Assembly: GCF_014323725.1 (NCBI RefSeq)
Contig: NZ_JABVED010000001.1
Coordinates: forward strand, 478,505 to 542,504
Reading direction: 5' to 3'
DNA length: 64,000 bases
From: Actinokineospora xionganensis
GTDB lineage: Bacteria > Actinomycetota > Actinomycetes > Mycobacteriales > Pseudonocardiaceae
In this document: positions 1 to 8,700 of the stretch, piece after piece
Layout of the letters: every line of letters starts with the position of its first letter
How positions within the stretch are numbered: position 1 is the first letter of the stretch
Program-made: the position numbers and the translations under genes
The notes under the pieces: generated by a model
Seen by the model: only the letters and a program-made list of their open reading frames with translations
The model's database searches: none
Told to the model about the DNA's origin: nothing

Positions 1-5
1 GTCGG

Positions 6-701
6 TCATCGCGGTCCCTGAGGCCGTTCACTGTGGACGGTGGTCGTGGGGGCGTAGCGGTTGGTGCCGATCCAGTTGACGATGGTGCGGATCGTCGTGC
101 GGTCGCCGGTGAGCCGGATGGTCTGGTCGGTCATGGCGCCCAGCCAGGAGTGGTAGCCGAGCCACACGTTGCTCAGGGCGGTGAGGGTGCATTCGATCGT
201 GGCGACGATGGGGATGCCGGGGTCGTGGTCGGTGGCGGTGGCGCCGGTGGGGGAGAACGTGAGCCACCAGTGGGTCGGTGGTGGGCTCGCGGCGAACTCG
301 ACGCGGACGGCGACCGGACGGGCGGGCAGCGCCAGGTGGTCGACGCCGCGGGCGATGTCGTAGAGCAGCAGCCCTGGGTCGAGGTCGGTGATCGGCGGTG
401 GTGGCAGCCGGGAAAGGGACCATTCGCCGAGGAAGTCGACCACCGATTCCAGCTCGCGCCCGGCCGGGGTGAGGGTGAAGCGGGTTTGGGCGGTGCTGTG
501 GTCGGTGGTGACGAGGCCGGTCGAGACGAGGGTGCGCAGTCTGGTCGTGACGGTCGCGGTCGGCGCTGTGGGTAGCCCTTGGGCGATCTCGTCGATGACT
601 TCGGCGCCGTGCAGCAACTCGCGCAAGATCAGCAGGGTCCACCGTTCGGTGAGCACCTCGGCGGCTCGGGCGACGGGGCAGTGCTGCTGGTAGCCCTTCA
701 C
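6..701 (-). CDS. HxlR-family winged-helix regulator with C-terminal SCP2-like domain
   Basis: The N-terminal ~100 residues read as an HxlR/MarR-like winged helix: a Cys at the start (QHCPVARAAEVL), then RWTLLILRELL, PTAPTATVTTRLRTL and a wing before LTPAGREL. The remaining ~120 residues resemble the SCP2-type ligand domain found in many actinobacterial HxlR proteins. The start is GTG at 701, four bases inside the end of the kinase gene (GTGA overlap), so it is probably translated with the two-component genes. An upstream extension in frame is Arg-rich and looks like kinase-gene shadow. The inducer is unknown; HxlR proteins often sense electrophiles or oxidants through the N-terminal Cys, which is inference here. 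Confidence 0.85.
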   Translation of the reverse strand: MKGYQQHCPVARAAEVLTERWTLLILRELLHGAEVIDEIAQGLPTAPTATVTTRLRTLVSTGLVTTDHSTAQTRFTLTPAGRELESVVDFLGEWSLSRLPPPPITDLDPGLLLYDIARGVDHLALPARPVAVRVEFAASPPPTHWWLTFSPTGATATDHDPGIPIVATIECTLTALSNVWLGYHSWLGAMTDQTIRLTGDRTTIRTIVNWIGTNRYAPTTTVHSERPQGPR

Positions 702-2080
702 AAGGCCTGCTCGTCGTCCTCGGGCGACGCGGCCAGCGGGAGGGTCACGGTGAACCGGGCGCCGCCGCCGGGGGCGTCGGCGCACTCGACGGCGCCGTGG
801 TGCACGGCCATGGTCTCGGCGACCAGCGCGAGGCCGAGACCGGTCCCGGACGCCGCGCCGCGGGCGGTGTGGCCGGTGGAGAAGCGTTCGAAGATCTGCG
901 CCCGGTCGGTGGCGGGCACTCCCTGTCCGCGGTCGTCGAGGTGGACGGTGACCGCGTCGGCGTCGTGGGTCACGCTCACTCGGGTGAGGCCGCCGCCGTG
1001 GCGGTCGGCGTTGTCGATGAGGTTGGTGAAGGCGCGGACCAGGGCCAGTTTGCGGCCGCGCACGTACACGCCGGGCTCGGCGTCCAACGCGACCGCGGGT
1101 CTGCCCGTGAGGACGTGGGTGAGCAGGTCGTGCAGGTCGAGGGGTTCTTCCTCGTCGTGGTGCAGCCCGGCTTCGGTCCTGGCCAGGGTGAGCAGGTCGT
1201 CGAGCATGCCGCGCAGGTGGTCGAGTTCGCTGACGATGAGGTCGAGGGCCTGGCGGGGCCGGTCGGGCAGTTCGTCGGCGTGGTTGCGCATGACCTCGAC
1301 GCTGGTGACCAGGGTGGTCAGCGGGGTGCGCAGCTCGTGGGTGACGTCGCCGACGAAGCGGCGTTCACGCTCGATGCGCTGTTGCAGCGAGTCGACCATG
1401 GAGTTGAACGAGGAGACGATCACGTCGAGGTCGCGATCGTCCGCCCCGGGTAGTCGGGTGTCGAGGCTGCCGCCCGCGATGCTGGCCGCGGTCTGCGATA
1501 TCGGGCGCAGGGGCTGCAGGACGCGTCTGCTCGCCCACCTGCCCACCAGGGCCGCGGCGACGGTGGCCGCGATAGCGCAGATGACGAGCACGGTGCCCAG
1601 GATCTGGATGGTCGAGCGCAGCTCGATCACCGGGGTGAACTCGTAGAACGCCCCGTCGTCGAGGGGGATGCCCACCACGAAGTAGGGAACGTCGCGCACG
1701 GTCAGCGGCGCGATCGCCCGCTCCCCGTCGGCGACGCTGTCGCGCAGGTCGTCTGGGGGCAGGTCGTCCTCGGTGACCCCGTTCGCGGTGTACCAGGAGC
1801 CTCGGGAGAAAAGCAGCAGCCGCGTCCCGGTAGGTGGGTCGACGGCCGCGAGCGCGTCCTGGGGGCTGGTGCCGGGCTCGGCCAGCCTGGCCCGCACGAC
1901 GTCGGCGTCGGCGGAGGCGAGCCGGTCGGCGGAGCGTTCGCGCTGGTCGAGCAGGTAGCCGCGGCTGATGGTGAAGACGGAGACGGCGAGCAGCACCGAG
2001 ACCAGCGCCGCGCCCAGGGTGAACGTCAGCATGACCCGGCCGCGCAGGCCGAGTCGCAACGCCGGGGTTTCAGGCCACAT
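698..2080 (-). CDS. Two-component sensor histidine kinase
   Basis: The 460-residue membrane kinase has TM1 near residues 15-37, an extracytoplasmic sensor of ~110 residues, TM2 near 155-178, a HAMP linker, then HisKA with the phospho-acceptor His248 in DVTHELRTPL. HATPase motifs follow: an N box (LIDNADRHGG), a G1 box (DDRGQGVP), an F box (FERF) and a G2 box (GTGLGLALV). The order is that of MtrB/PrrB-like actinobacterial kinases. It overlaps the upstream response regulator by 11 bases and the HxlR gene by 4, giving a three-gene leftward operon. The signal sensed is not evident. Confidence 0.93.
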   Translation of the reverse strand: MWPETPALRLGLRGRVMLTFTLGAALVSVLLAVSVFTISRGYLLDQRERSADRLASADADVVRARLAEPGTSPQDALAAVDPPTGTRLLLFSRGSWYTANGVTEDDLPPDDLRDSVADGERAIAPLTVRDVPYFVVGIPLDDGAFYEFTPVIELRSTIQILGTVLVICAIAATVAAALVGRWASRRVLQPLRPISQTAASIAGGSLDTRLPGADDRDLDVIVSSFNSMVDSLQQRIERERRFVGDVTHELRTPLTTLVTSVEVMRNHADELPDRPRQALDLIVSELDHLRGMLDDLLTLARTEAGLHHDEEEPLDLHDLLTHVLTGRPAVALDAEPGVYVRGRKLALVRAFTNLIDNADRHGGGLTRVSVTHDADAVTVHLDDRGQGVPATDRAQIFERFSTGHTARGAASGTGLGLALVAETMAVHHGAVECADAPGGGARFTVTLPLAASPEDDEQAL

Positions 2081-2786
2081 CGAGGCGGTAGCCCAAGCCG
2101 CGCACGGTGGTCACGATCCGCGGGTCCGACGGGTCGCGTTCGATCTTGGTGCGCAGCCTGCGCACGTGCACGTCGACGATGCGTTCGTCGCCGAAGAACC
2201 CGCGGTCCCAGACCCGGGTGAGCAGGGCCTGCCTGCTCAGCACCCGACCCGGCTCGGTCGCCAACTCGCACAGCAGCCGGAACTCGGTCAGGGTCAGGTG
2301 CAGCGGACGTTCTCCCCGGCGCACGGTGCCCGCGGCGATCGACAACACCAGCGGGCTGTCCGGGTCGCTGTCCAGGACGACCTCACGTGGCCCACCGGGG
2401 CCGCCGACCGCGGAAGCCCGGCGCCGCAGGGCGCGCAGCCGGGCGGTGATCTCCTTGATCTGGAACGGCTTGGTGACGTAGTCGTCCGCGCCCGCTTCCA
2501 GCGCGGCCACCACGTCGTGGGTGTCGACCCGGGCGCTGACCACGATGATCGGCACATCGCTGCTCTGCCGCACATGCCGGATGCAGCTGAAGCCGTCCAT
2601 CCCCCCGAGCATCAGGTCGACGATCATCACATCGGGCGCCCCGTGTCGGGCCAGGTCCTCGATCGCGTCCTCCGCCCCGGGTGCCTCGCTGACGGCGTAG
2701 CCCTCATCCTCCAAGGCCAGGCGCATCGACGCCCGTACCCGGTCGTCGTCCTCGACTATCAACAGTCTCACGGCCACCCGGTTCAT
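2070..2786 (-). CDS. OmpR/PhoB-family response regulator
   Basis: The receiver has acidic residues at 12-15 (EDDD), phospho-acceptor Asp57 (IVDLMLGG) and the conserved Lys in VTKPFQ. A C-terminal winged helix follows (LTLTEFRLLCELA, ending in DPRIVTTVRGLGYRLD). The length of 238 residues is normal. The start is the ATG at 2786 (MNRVAVRLL); the longer open frame upstream has no receiver-like sequence. It is first gene of the operon with the sensor kinase and HxlR regulator. OmpR-family proteins bind direct repeats spaced 11 bp; such a triplet occurs at 4305-4335 in this window. Confidence 0.94.
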   Translation of the reverse strand: MNRVAVRLLIVEDDDRVRASMRLALEDEGYAVSEAPGAEDAIEDLARHGAPDVMIVDLMLGGMDGFSCIRHVRQSSDVPIIVVSARVDTHDVVAALEAGADDYVTKPFQIKEITARLRALRRRASAVGGPGGPREVVLDSDPDSPLVLSIAAGTVRRGERPLHLTLTEFRLLCELATEPGRVLSRQALLTRVWDRGFFGDERIVDVHVRRLRTKIERDPSDPRIVTTVRGLGYRLDVA

Positions 2787-2882
2787 GCTGCCAAACCGCA
2801 CCCGCCGTAACCGCGACCAGCGCCGGGTCGTCATCAGACCGCAAAGAAGCCGCCCCGCGGACCTCAACACGGGGCGACGACC

Positions 2883-3377
2883 ATGGCGGACATGCTTGCG
2901 ACGACGATGGCGAACCAGGTGATGATCGCCCGCGAGGCCATGGTGCTGCGGCCACGGCGCGCAGACCGGGACGGCAGCACCGACCTGTGGCCGGTCTTCG
3001 GGCTCATCGTCGACGACCACGACCTGACCAGGACGCGGCAGGGCCGCGACCTGCTCGCCCACCTGAACGGCCCGTCCGCGGTCACCCTGCTCGACGGGAG
3101 CTTCGTGCTGTCGGTGCTGAGCGAGGACGGACCGGTGCTCGGCGTGACGGTGTCCGCGACGACACCGCTGGCGCTGTCCATCGGAGTCGTCCTGCCCGCC
3201 CGCTCCCTGCGCGCCGAACTCGGCATGCTCGCCGAAGGCCCGACCATCGGGATCACCACGCTGAGCCGAGCCCAACGCCTGCGCGGCGGCGTGGACACCC
3301 AGACGGCGCTGAGCCTGATCGTCCTGGCCCGCAGCGAGCCGCTGCCGTGCCTGACGTCGCTCGCGGAGGCGTCGTGA
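2883..3377 (+). CDS. Hypothetical protein, paralogue of the gene at 3844
   Basis: This 164-residue soluble protein is of unknown function. Its central and C-terminal parts align by eye with the 148-residue product at 3844-4290: a DD-x-DL start (IVDDHDLTRTRQGRDLL against VIDDADLRGVRGGRRLL), EDGPVLGV against ADGPILAL, and EGPTIGITT against RGTVVGIAI. No catalytic motif, signal peptide or membrane segment is seen. It is divergent from the response-regulator operon across 96 bases, and its stop overlaps the GTG of the next gene (GTGA), so the two are probably co-translated. Confidence 0.7.
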   Translation: MADMLATTMANQVMIAREAMVLRPRRADRDGSTDLWPVFGLIVDDHDLTRTRQGRDLLAHLNGPSAVTLLDGSFVLSVLSEDGPVLGVTVSATTPLALSIGVVLPARSLRAELGMLAEGPTIGITTLSRAQRLRGGVDTQTALSLIVLARSEPLPCLTSLAEAS

Positions 3378-3796
3378 CCGGGGGCCCCGACGAGATTGCC
3401 GGTACTCAGCTGCCGGGAGCGGTCACCGGGGTCACCATCACCCTGGGCTGCTGGCTGATTGTGCTCTCCACCCACGGCGACTACGGCGCGCCGACCGGTT
3501 TCGACGCCGTGTGGAACGACCGCCTCGTCGGTTTGGTCGCGGTGGCGCTGGGCCTGCTGCGAGCCGTGGGGCGTCTGACCCTGACCGTGGCCACCGCCGC
3601 GGGAACGGCGGTGGGTGGCTGGCTCGTGCTCGCCCCGCTGCTTCTCGATTACGGATTCAGCACCGACTCCACCCTGGCCACCCTGACGGACTTCGCCATC
3701 GGCGCGACCATCACCGCGCTCACCGTGGCCGGGGCCCTCGACCGCGGCGCGGGCGCTCGCCCGCCCGCGGATGTCGACGTCGTCACACGACCGTAA
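3374..3796 (+). CDS. Small membrane protein, SPW-repeat-like
   Basis: This 140-residue protein has about four hydrophobic segments (roughly residues 17-33, 49-62, 68-91 and 105-122). Two of them carry a Trp-containing G-x-W-L-I/V pattern (GCWLIVLS and GGWLVLAP), as in SPW-repeat membrane proteins. The start is the GTG at 3374, sharing four bases with the stop of the upstream gene. It lies between the two paralogous hypothetical genes, which suggests the pair may act with it at the membrane. Function unknown. Confidence 0.65.
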   Translation: MTGGPDEIAGTQLPGAVTGVTITLGCWLIVLSTHGDYGAPTGFDAVWNDRLVGLVAVALGLLRAVGRLTLTVATAAGTAVGGWLVLAPLLLDYGFSTDSTLATLTDFAIGATITALTVAGALDRGAGARPPADVDVVTRP

Positions 3797-3843
3797 AGAG
3801 ACTGGCAGCAGGATCTCAACGCGTCCGCTCGTAGCATCGCGCG

Positions 3844-4290
3844 ATGGTGTGGTTTCGGGGGAGGACCGCATCCCGGGTCGGTCCCAAGGTCGTCATGGCC
3901 AGGGAACTGGCGGTGACCGCGGCAGCGGCGGGGCACATGCTCACCGTGGTCATCGACGACGCCGATCTCCGGGGTGTCCGGGGTGGTCGCAGGCTGCTCG
4001 GGCAGGCCCCGGTGGCGCCGCTGCTGGGCGAGTGCCAGTGGGCGGTGATGTCCGCGGACGGCCCGATCCTCGCGCTGGCCATCGCCGTGCACGCACCGGT
4101 CGCCGTCAACTTCGCCACGGTGTTCAACGCCGCGGATATTCGCCACCACCTCGCGGAATTCGCCCGCGGCACGGTCGTCGGCATCGCGATCCGCGACATC
4201 GGCCCCACCGATGGTCAGGCGCGGCTCGTGGGAACGATCCCGTCGCGGCAAGCCCCCGAACTCGCCACTTTGAGCAGATCGTGGGCCTAG
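3844..4290 (+). CDS. Hypothetical protein, paralogue of the gene at 2883
   Basis: This 148-residue protein with no recognised domain is homologous along most of its length to the product at 2883-3377 (shared D-D-x-D-L, S-x-DGP-hydrophobic and G-T-hydrophobic-V-G-I blocks). The duplication brackets the small membrane protein gene. There is no signal peptide or clear membrane helix. It is followed by a leaderless stretch with three 11-bp-spaced repeats. Confidence 0.65.
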   Translation: MVWFRGRTASRVGPKVVMARELAVTAAAAGHMLTVVIDDADLRGVRGGRRLLGQAPVAPLLGECQWAVMSADGPILALAIAVHAPVAVNFATVFNAADIRHHLAEFARGTVVGIAIRDIGPTDGQARLVGTIPSRQAPELATLSRSWA

Positions 4291-4304
4291 GCATGCCTAC
4301 TTTC

Positions 4305-4335
4305 TTGACGACTGTTTGACGACTCCTTGACGATC
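4305..4335 (+). promoter_or_regulatory. Three tandem direct repeats at 11-bp spacing
   Basis: The nonamer TTGACGACT occurs at 4305-4313 and 4316-4324, and TTGACGATC at 4327-4335: three copies on one helix face at exactly 11-bp period. OmpR/PhoB-family regulators bind this kind of array (known for Pho boxes). It lies ~165 bp upstream of the ATPase gene at 4502. A link to the response regulator at 2070 is inference. Confidence 0.6.
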
Positions 4336-4501
4336 CCCGCCACACCGCGGTTGATCCGGTAGAAACGCTGCCGTGGCAGGCGGGCGAGACGATGCCGGAC
4401 CGCAACGGACCCCGCGCCCGGTGTCGACGAGGAAGGCCCGCCTGCCACAACCCGGCCCTCCGCGGCCGCGATGCCGACGTCGAGGAGTCGTGGAGGCACT
4501 G

Positions 4502-4930
4502 GTGACACCCGAGAACAGCGACGTCCGCGTGACAGTCGTCCCGCTGACCGTGGAGCAGGGAGCCGCCGACTTCGTCCGCGACTGGCTCGACGGCCTCCTG
4601 GACCAATGGGATCCAGCCGACCGCCTGCGCGTGATGGTGGTGGCCGAGGAACTGATCGTCAACGCCCACCAGCACGGCACCCCGCCCGTGGTGTTGCGGG
4701 TGGTGCTGATCGGTTCACACGACTCCACGATGCTGATCACGGCCGAAGATCACGACGCCGAGGGTTACGGTGAATGGCAACGCGGAGCGGGGCTGCTCAC
4801 CGTCGGCGCACTGGTCGACCGGTGGGGCGTCGACTGGCGCCAAGACCGCAAAACCGTGTGGGCGGAACTAGGTTTCCCCGACGAGGCCGATGACACCATC
4901 GCGCCCCAACGGGCCACCGACGACGACTGA
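4502..4930 (+). CDS. RsbW/SpoIIAB-like ATP-binding regulatory protein
   Basis: This 142-residue single-domain HATPase resembles stand-alone anti-sigma/serine kinase proteins. The N box is visible as VVAEELIVNAHQHG (residues ~44-57), and a G-rich lid follows (WQRGAGLLTVGALVDRWGV), ending with VWAEL. The start is GTG 4502 because GGAGG at 4492-4496 stands 5 bases before it; an in-frame GTG at 4373 would add an Arg/Pro-rich tail without homology. The length matches the family. Its partner sigma factor or phosphatase is not in the window. The upstream repeats suggest transcriptional control. Confidence 0.8.
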   Translation: MTPENSDVRVTVVPLTVEQGAADFVRDWLDGLLDQWDPADRLRVMVVAEELIVNAHQHGTPPVVLRVVLIGSHDSTMLITAEDHDAEGYGEWQRGAGLLTVGALVDRWGVDWRQDRKTVWAELGFPDEADDTIAPQRATDDD

Positions 4931-5009
4931 GCGCTTCCGAGTCGTCCTCGCCTGAGTTGTGCCCTCGGTGGGCTCAATCGTCGGACAGACCTGACCTGAA
5001 GCCGATCAG

Positions 5010-5440
5010 GTTTCCCCGCGCACCTTCGCCGCGCCCGTCGGTACGCGGCTCCCACGGTGTGGGCGAGTTCGAGCATGCTGTTGCGCACGACCACGGTGAC
5101 CGCGCCCTTGAGTTCCATGGGCGCGTCGTGTGGTTCGGTGTCGAAGACTTCTTCCATGAACGGGGCGATGAGCACGTCCCGCGTGCCGTTGTCCAGCGCC
5201 GCGCACGCTGTGGCGATGGAGGATGTCCTGGCCGATCGTGTGCGCCAGGTCGGGGTCAACCCGACACACCTCGGTCAGCATGCCGGCAGGACCACCATCA
5301 ACGGTGACGAACGGTAGCCCGCGTTGACGGCCCACCGATTCATCGCGCCCAGCTCAGCGTCATGTCCCAGTAACGCCGTACCGGCCGCGCGCAAGTGCCG
5401 CGGCACGGGTCGCGACATCACGAACATGGTTGGCGGGCCG
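5010..5440 (-). pseudogene. Frameshifted remnant of an unidentified protein gene
   Basis: Protein-like sequence runs leftward through three frames. About 5435-5330 reads TALLGHDAELGAMNRWAVNA. About 5320-5200 reads LPFVTVDGGPAGMLTEV then DPDLAHTIGQDIL. About 5215-5050 reads ALDNGTRDVLIAPFMEEVF then AVTVVVRNSMLELAHTVGAA. Each piece has natural composition, unlike the Arg/Pro-rich shadow frames around it, and they join head to tail, so at least two frameshifts are likely. I do not recognise the family. The rest of the 4931-5458 interval holds nothing else visible. Confidence 0.5.
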
Positions 5441-5458
5441 CTGTGGCAGGCTGGCCGT

Positions 5459-5788
5459 ATGGAGATCGAACTGGCCGACGCTGTGGCCACGTTGCGCGAC
5501 GAGTTGATCGCAGCCGCGGGCCGCTCCGCTGACTCTCATGTCGCCTTTGTCGTCGGCCCCATCGAGATGGAGTTCGCCGTCGAACTGAAGAAGGACGCCA
5601 AGGTCAAAGCCGGGTTCAAAGCGTGGGTGGTGTCAGGGGACACCGAGGTGGGGGTGGTTCGGGGTCGCACCCACCGGATCAAGGTCGCGCTCACGCCGAG
5701 GACAGCGGATGGCACGGACGTACTGATCCACGGCACCGGTGAACGCCAGGGGGGTTCCGATGAGGCTGAAGACCGGATCGATGGCTGA
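5459..5788 (+). CDS. Trypco2-type (trypsin-co-occurring) domain protein
   Basis: This 109-residue protein starts MEIELADAVATLRDEL and continues with a V-G-x-I-E-M-E-F strand, a KKDAKVKAGFKAWVVSG segment and GRTHRIKVALTP. This is the pattern of the small trypsin-co-occurring domain 2 family. The start ATG is at 5459; in-frame sequence upstream is not domain-like. The gene ends 7 bases before the GTG of the protease-NTPase-TPR gene, so the two form an operon. Families of this type are known next to trypsin-like peptidase/NTPase conflict proteins, where they are thought to be adaptors or modulators; the exact role is not established. Confidence 0.8.
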   Translation: MEIELADAVATLRDELIAAAGRSADSHVAFVVGPIEMEFAVELKKDAKVKAGFKAWVVSGDTEVGVVRGRTHRIKVALTPRTADGTDVLIHGTGERQGGSDEAEDRIDG

Positions 5789-5795
5789 GTAGGAC

Positions 5796-8700
5796 GTGGA
5801 CTGGGAGCACGTCACCTGCGTCCGCGGCGAGAGCCGCGTTGGCTCGGGTTATGTGGTCGCGTCCGGTCTCGTGCTCTGCTCGGCACATGTCACTGGACCG
5901 CGCGGAGCGCCGGTCGAGGTGTTCCGTCCCGGTCTGGCCGCTGTTGTTCCAGGTGTCGTTGTCTGGTCGGGCACACCAGGTGGTCGCGACGACGCGTCGC
6001 TGATCGCGGTCGCCCCCGACGCGTTCCCGCTTCAGCGGCAGGTCCGGTGGGGGCGCACCGTGACCAGGGTGCCGGGGTTGCCGTGTGAGACCTGGGGCGC
6101 GCCCGAGGTGGTGCAACAGCCTGGGCGACCGGCCGAGGTCGGGCACCTGCTGGGGTCGTTGAACCCGGGGGACCGGTTGGTCGGCTACCGGTACACGATG
6201 CGCATCACCGGTCCTCGTCACGCAACGCTGCCCACTGGTTCGCCGTGGGCTGGGCTGTCCGGTGCGCCGTTGTTCAGCGGTGACCTGTTGATCGGTGTGA
6301 TCATGGCCGACGTGGCAGGGGCCCAGCACGGGGAGCTGATCGCCGTGCCCGCCTATGTGCTGTGGCACGACGAGTCGTTCCGGCGGGTGCTCGGCGACGC
6401 CGGGGGGCGGTTGGCGCCCGTGGAGTTGGACCGGCTGTCGCCCGTCGTGCCGACTCGGCTCACCACGCCATCGTCGCTTCTGCTCGCCCGGCAGGAGGTC
6501 GTGCCGTGGCGGTCGCGCCCACAGCTGATGCACGACCTGGGCGTGTGGTTGTCCGAGCCGGGCTGCGGGGTGTGGCTGCTGCACGGTTCCGGCGGGCAGG
6601 GCAAGACGCGGGTCGCGGTGCAGCTCGGACGCGAACTACCGGGTCGGTGGTCGGTGTTCTGGCCGTCGCCGGAGATCCCACCGCCGGATCTTCGCGTTCT
6701 CCGGGATGTCAATGCGCCCGTCCTTGTCGTCGTCGACTACGCCAACAGCCGCGCGGAGCAACTCGCGCACATGCTCTCGGCGGTCGCCGGGTCCCCGCGT
6801 CAGATCAAACTCCTGTTGCTCGCCCGAAGCGTGAACGAATGGTGGGAGGACCTCGCGCTGCACAGTGACGCGGTCGCCGATCTGCTGTCCGCGGCCCGCG
6901 TTCGTCAGTTGGATCCATTGGCGGCGGAACCCACGGACGATCCGTATGGGGAGGCTGTGTCCGCGTTCAGCATCGCGTTGCCCAGCCTCGCGGGGCTTGA
7001 GTCGTATCCGTGGGCGACGATCGCGGCGGACCTGCAGCCGCCGAAGTCCGTCTCGGATCACGTGCTCACGTTGCACCTGACCGCACTGGCCGACTTGCTC
7101 GACGCTGCGGCGCCGTCGGAATCGACGCCGGAGCGCACCGCCGAGGACCGGGTGTTGCTCCACGAACGTAGGCACTGGCGTGCCGCGGCGGTACGGCATG
7201 GGCTCGTGCCCGTATTGATCAGGGCCCTCGATGATGTGGTCCTCGTTGCGGTGCTGACGGGTCTGTCCACTTCGCGGGACGCCCCCGCCGTCTTGCGCAC
7301 GGTTCCCGGTTTGGCTGACCAACCGGACAGTGCCATCGGGCCCGTGTGCGCGTGGTTCGCGTCGATGTTCCCGCCGACGACCCAGGACCGGGAATTCGAT
7401 TTGCTCCAGCCGGACCGCCTCGCCGAGCGGCACGTCGCCCGGCGCGTGTCCGCCCGCCCGGAGCTCAGCGAGCGCCTGGCGGAAGTCGTGACCCGCGACC
7501 AGGCCGCGACCATGCTGACCGTGCTCACCCGGGCCGGGGCACTGCCTGCCGCGGACCCCGGCATGGGCGACCACGTCGTGGCGCTGTGCGGGATCAACCC
7601 TGACATCGTGGCAACGGCGGCGGTCACCATCGCTCCGTTCGTCGAGCACCCGGAGGCACTACTCGCGGGCATGAGGGCAGTTCTGCGCGACCCTCGACAC
7701 AGGCCGGCGCTCGTCGGTCTGGGCGACGAGTTCCCGGTCAGCAGTGAGCGCCTCGCCGACATCGCGCACGACGTCACGGCGGCGCTTGTGGCCGGTGCCC
7801 GCGACGCCGCGGACATTCCTGGTCTGGCACTGCACCTCAGCAACCTGTCGGTGCGGCTGCGTGCGTTGGGCCGCCAAGAGGACGCGCGTGTCGTCGCCGA
7901 GGAAGCGGTGTCCATCAGGCGTCAGCTGGTTCGGGATGATCCGACGACGTACAGCACCGACCTCGCTACCAGTCTGCAGAGCCTCTCGCACGTGCTGAGC
8001 GAACTCGGGCTGCCGGAAGCGGCCCTCGCCGCGTGTGAAGAGGCCTTCAGAGTCCACCAGGGTTCCGGCACGGCGAGTTCCGCCGACCGTGCGTCGATTC
8101 TCAACACCATGTCGATCCAATTCGCGGCGCTGGGTCGGTGGGAACCGGCTGTGGCCGCTGCGACCGAGTCTGTCGAGATCTGCCGGGTGCTCGCCGAGGC
8201 CCAGTCCGACGCTGATCTGGCGCGGTTGGCCATGGGCCTGCTCAACCTCGCGAACCGGCTGGATGAGGCTGGCCACTCCGCGCGGGCGGCGCAGACAAGC
8301 GTGGCCGCGCGTGACCTGTACCGCGAGCTCACCGGGATCAACCCGGATGCCTTCCGGCCTGATCTCGCTCTCAGCTCGAACAACGCGTCGGTCCACCTGG
8401 CGGAGGTACAGCGTTGGGCCGAGGCACTGGGTGCCGCCCACGAGGCCGTGGACACCTATCGGCACCTGGTGGAGTCGCGCCCCGAGGTTCACCGAGCCGG
8501 ATTCGCGACGAGCTTGATCACCCTGTCGACGCGGTACCACGAATCCGGACGGACGCGGGAAGCAGTCGAGACCGCCCGGGAGGCGACGGCGATCTACCGG
8601 ACTATGGCTTGTGCCCGCCCCGCCGCCCACCGGTCCGACCTCGCCCTGAGTTTGAACGATCTCTCGATCTGGCTCGCCGCCGGCGGTGACTCGGCCGAGG

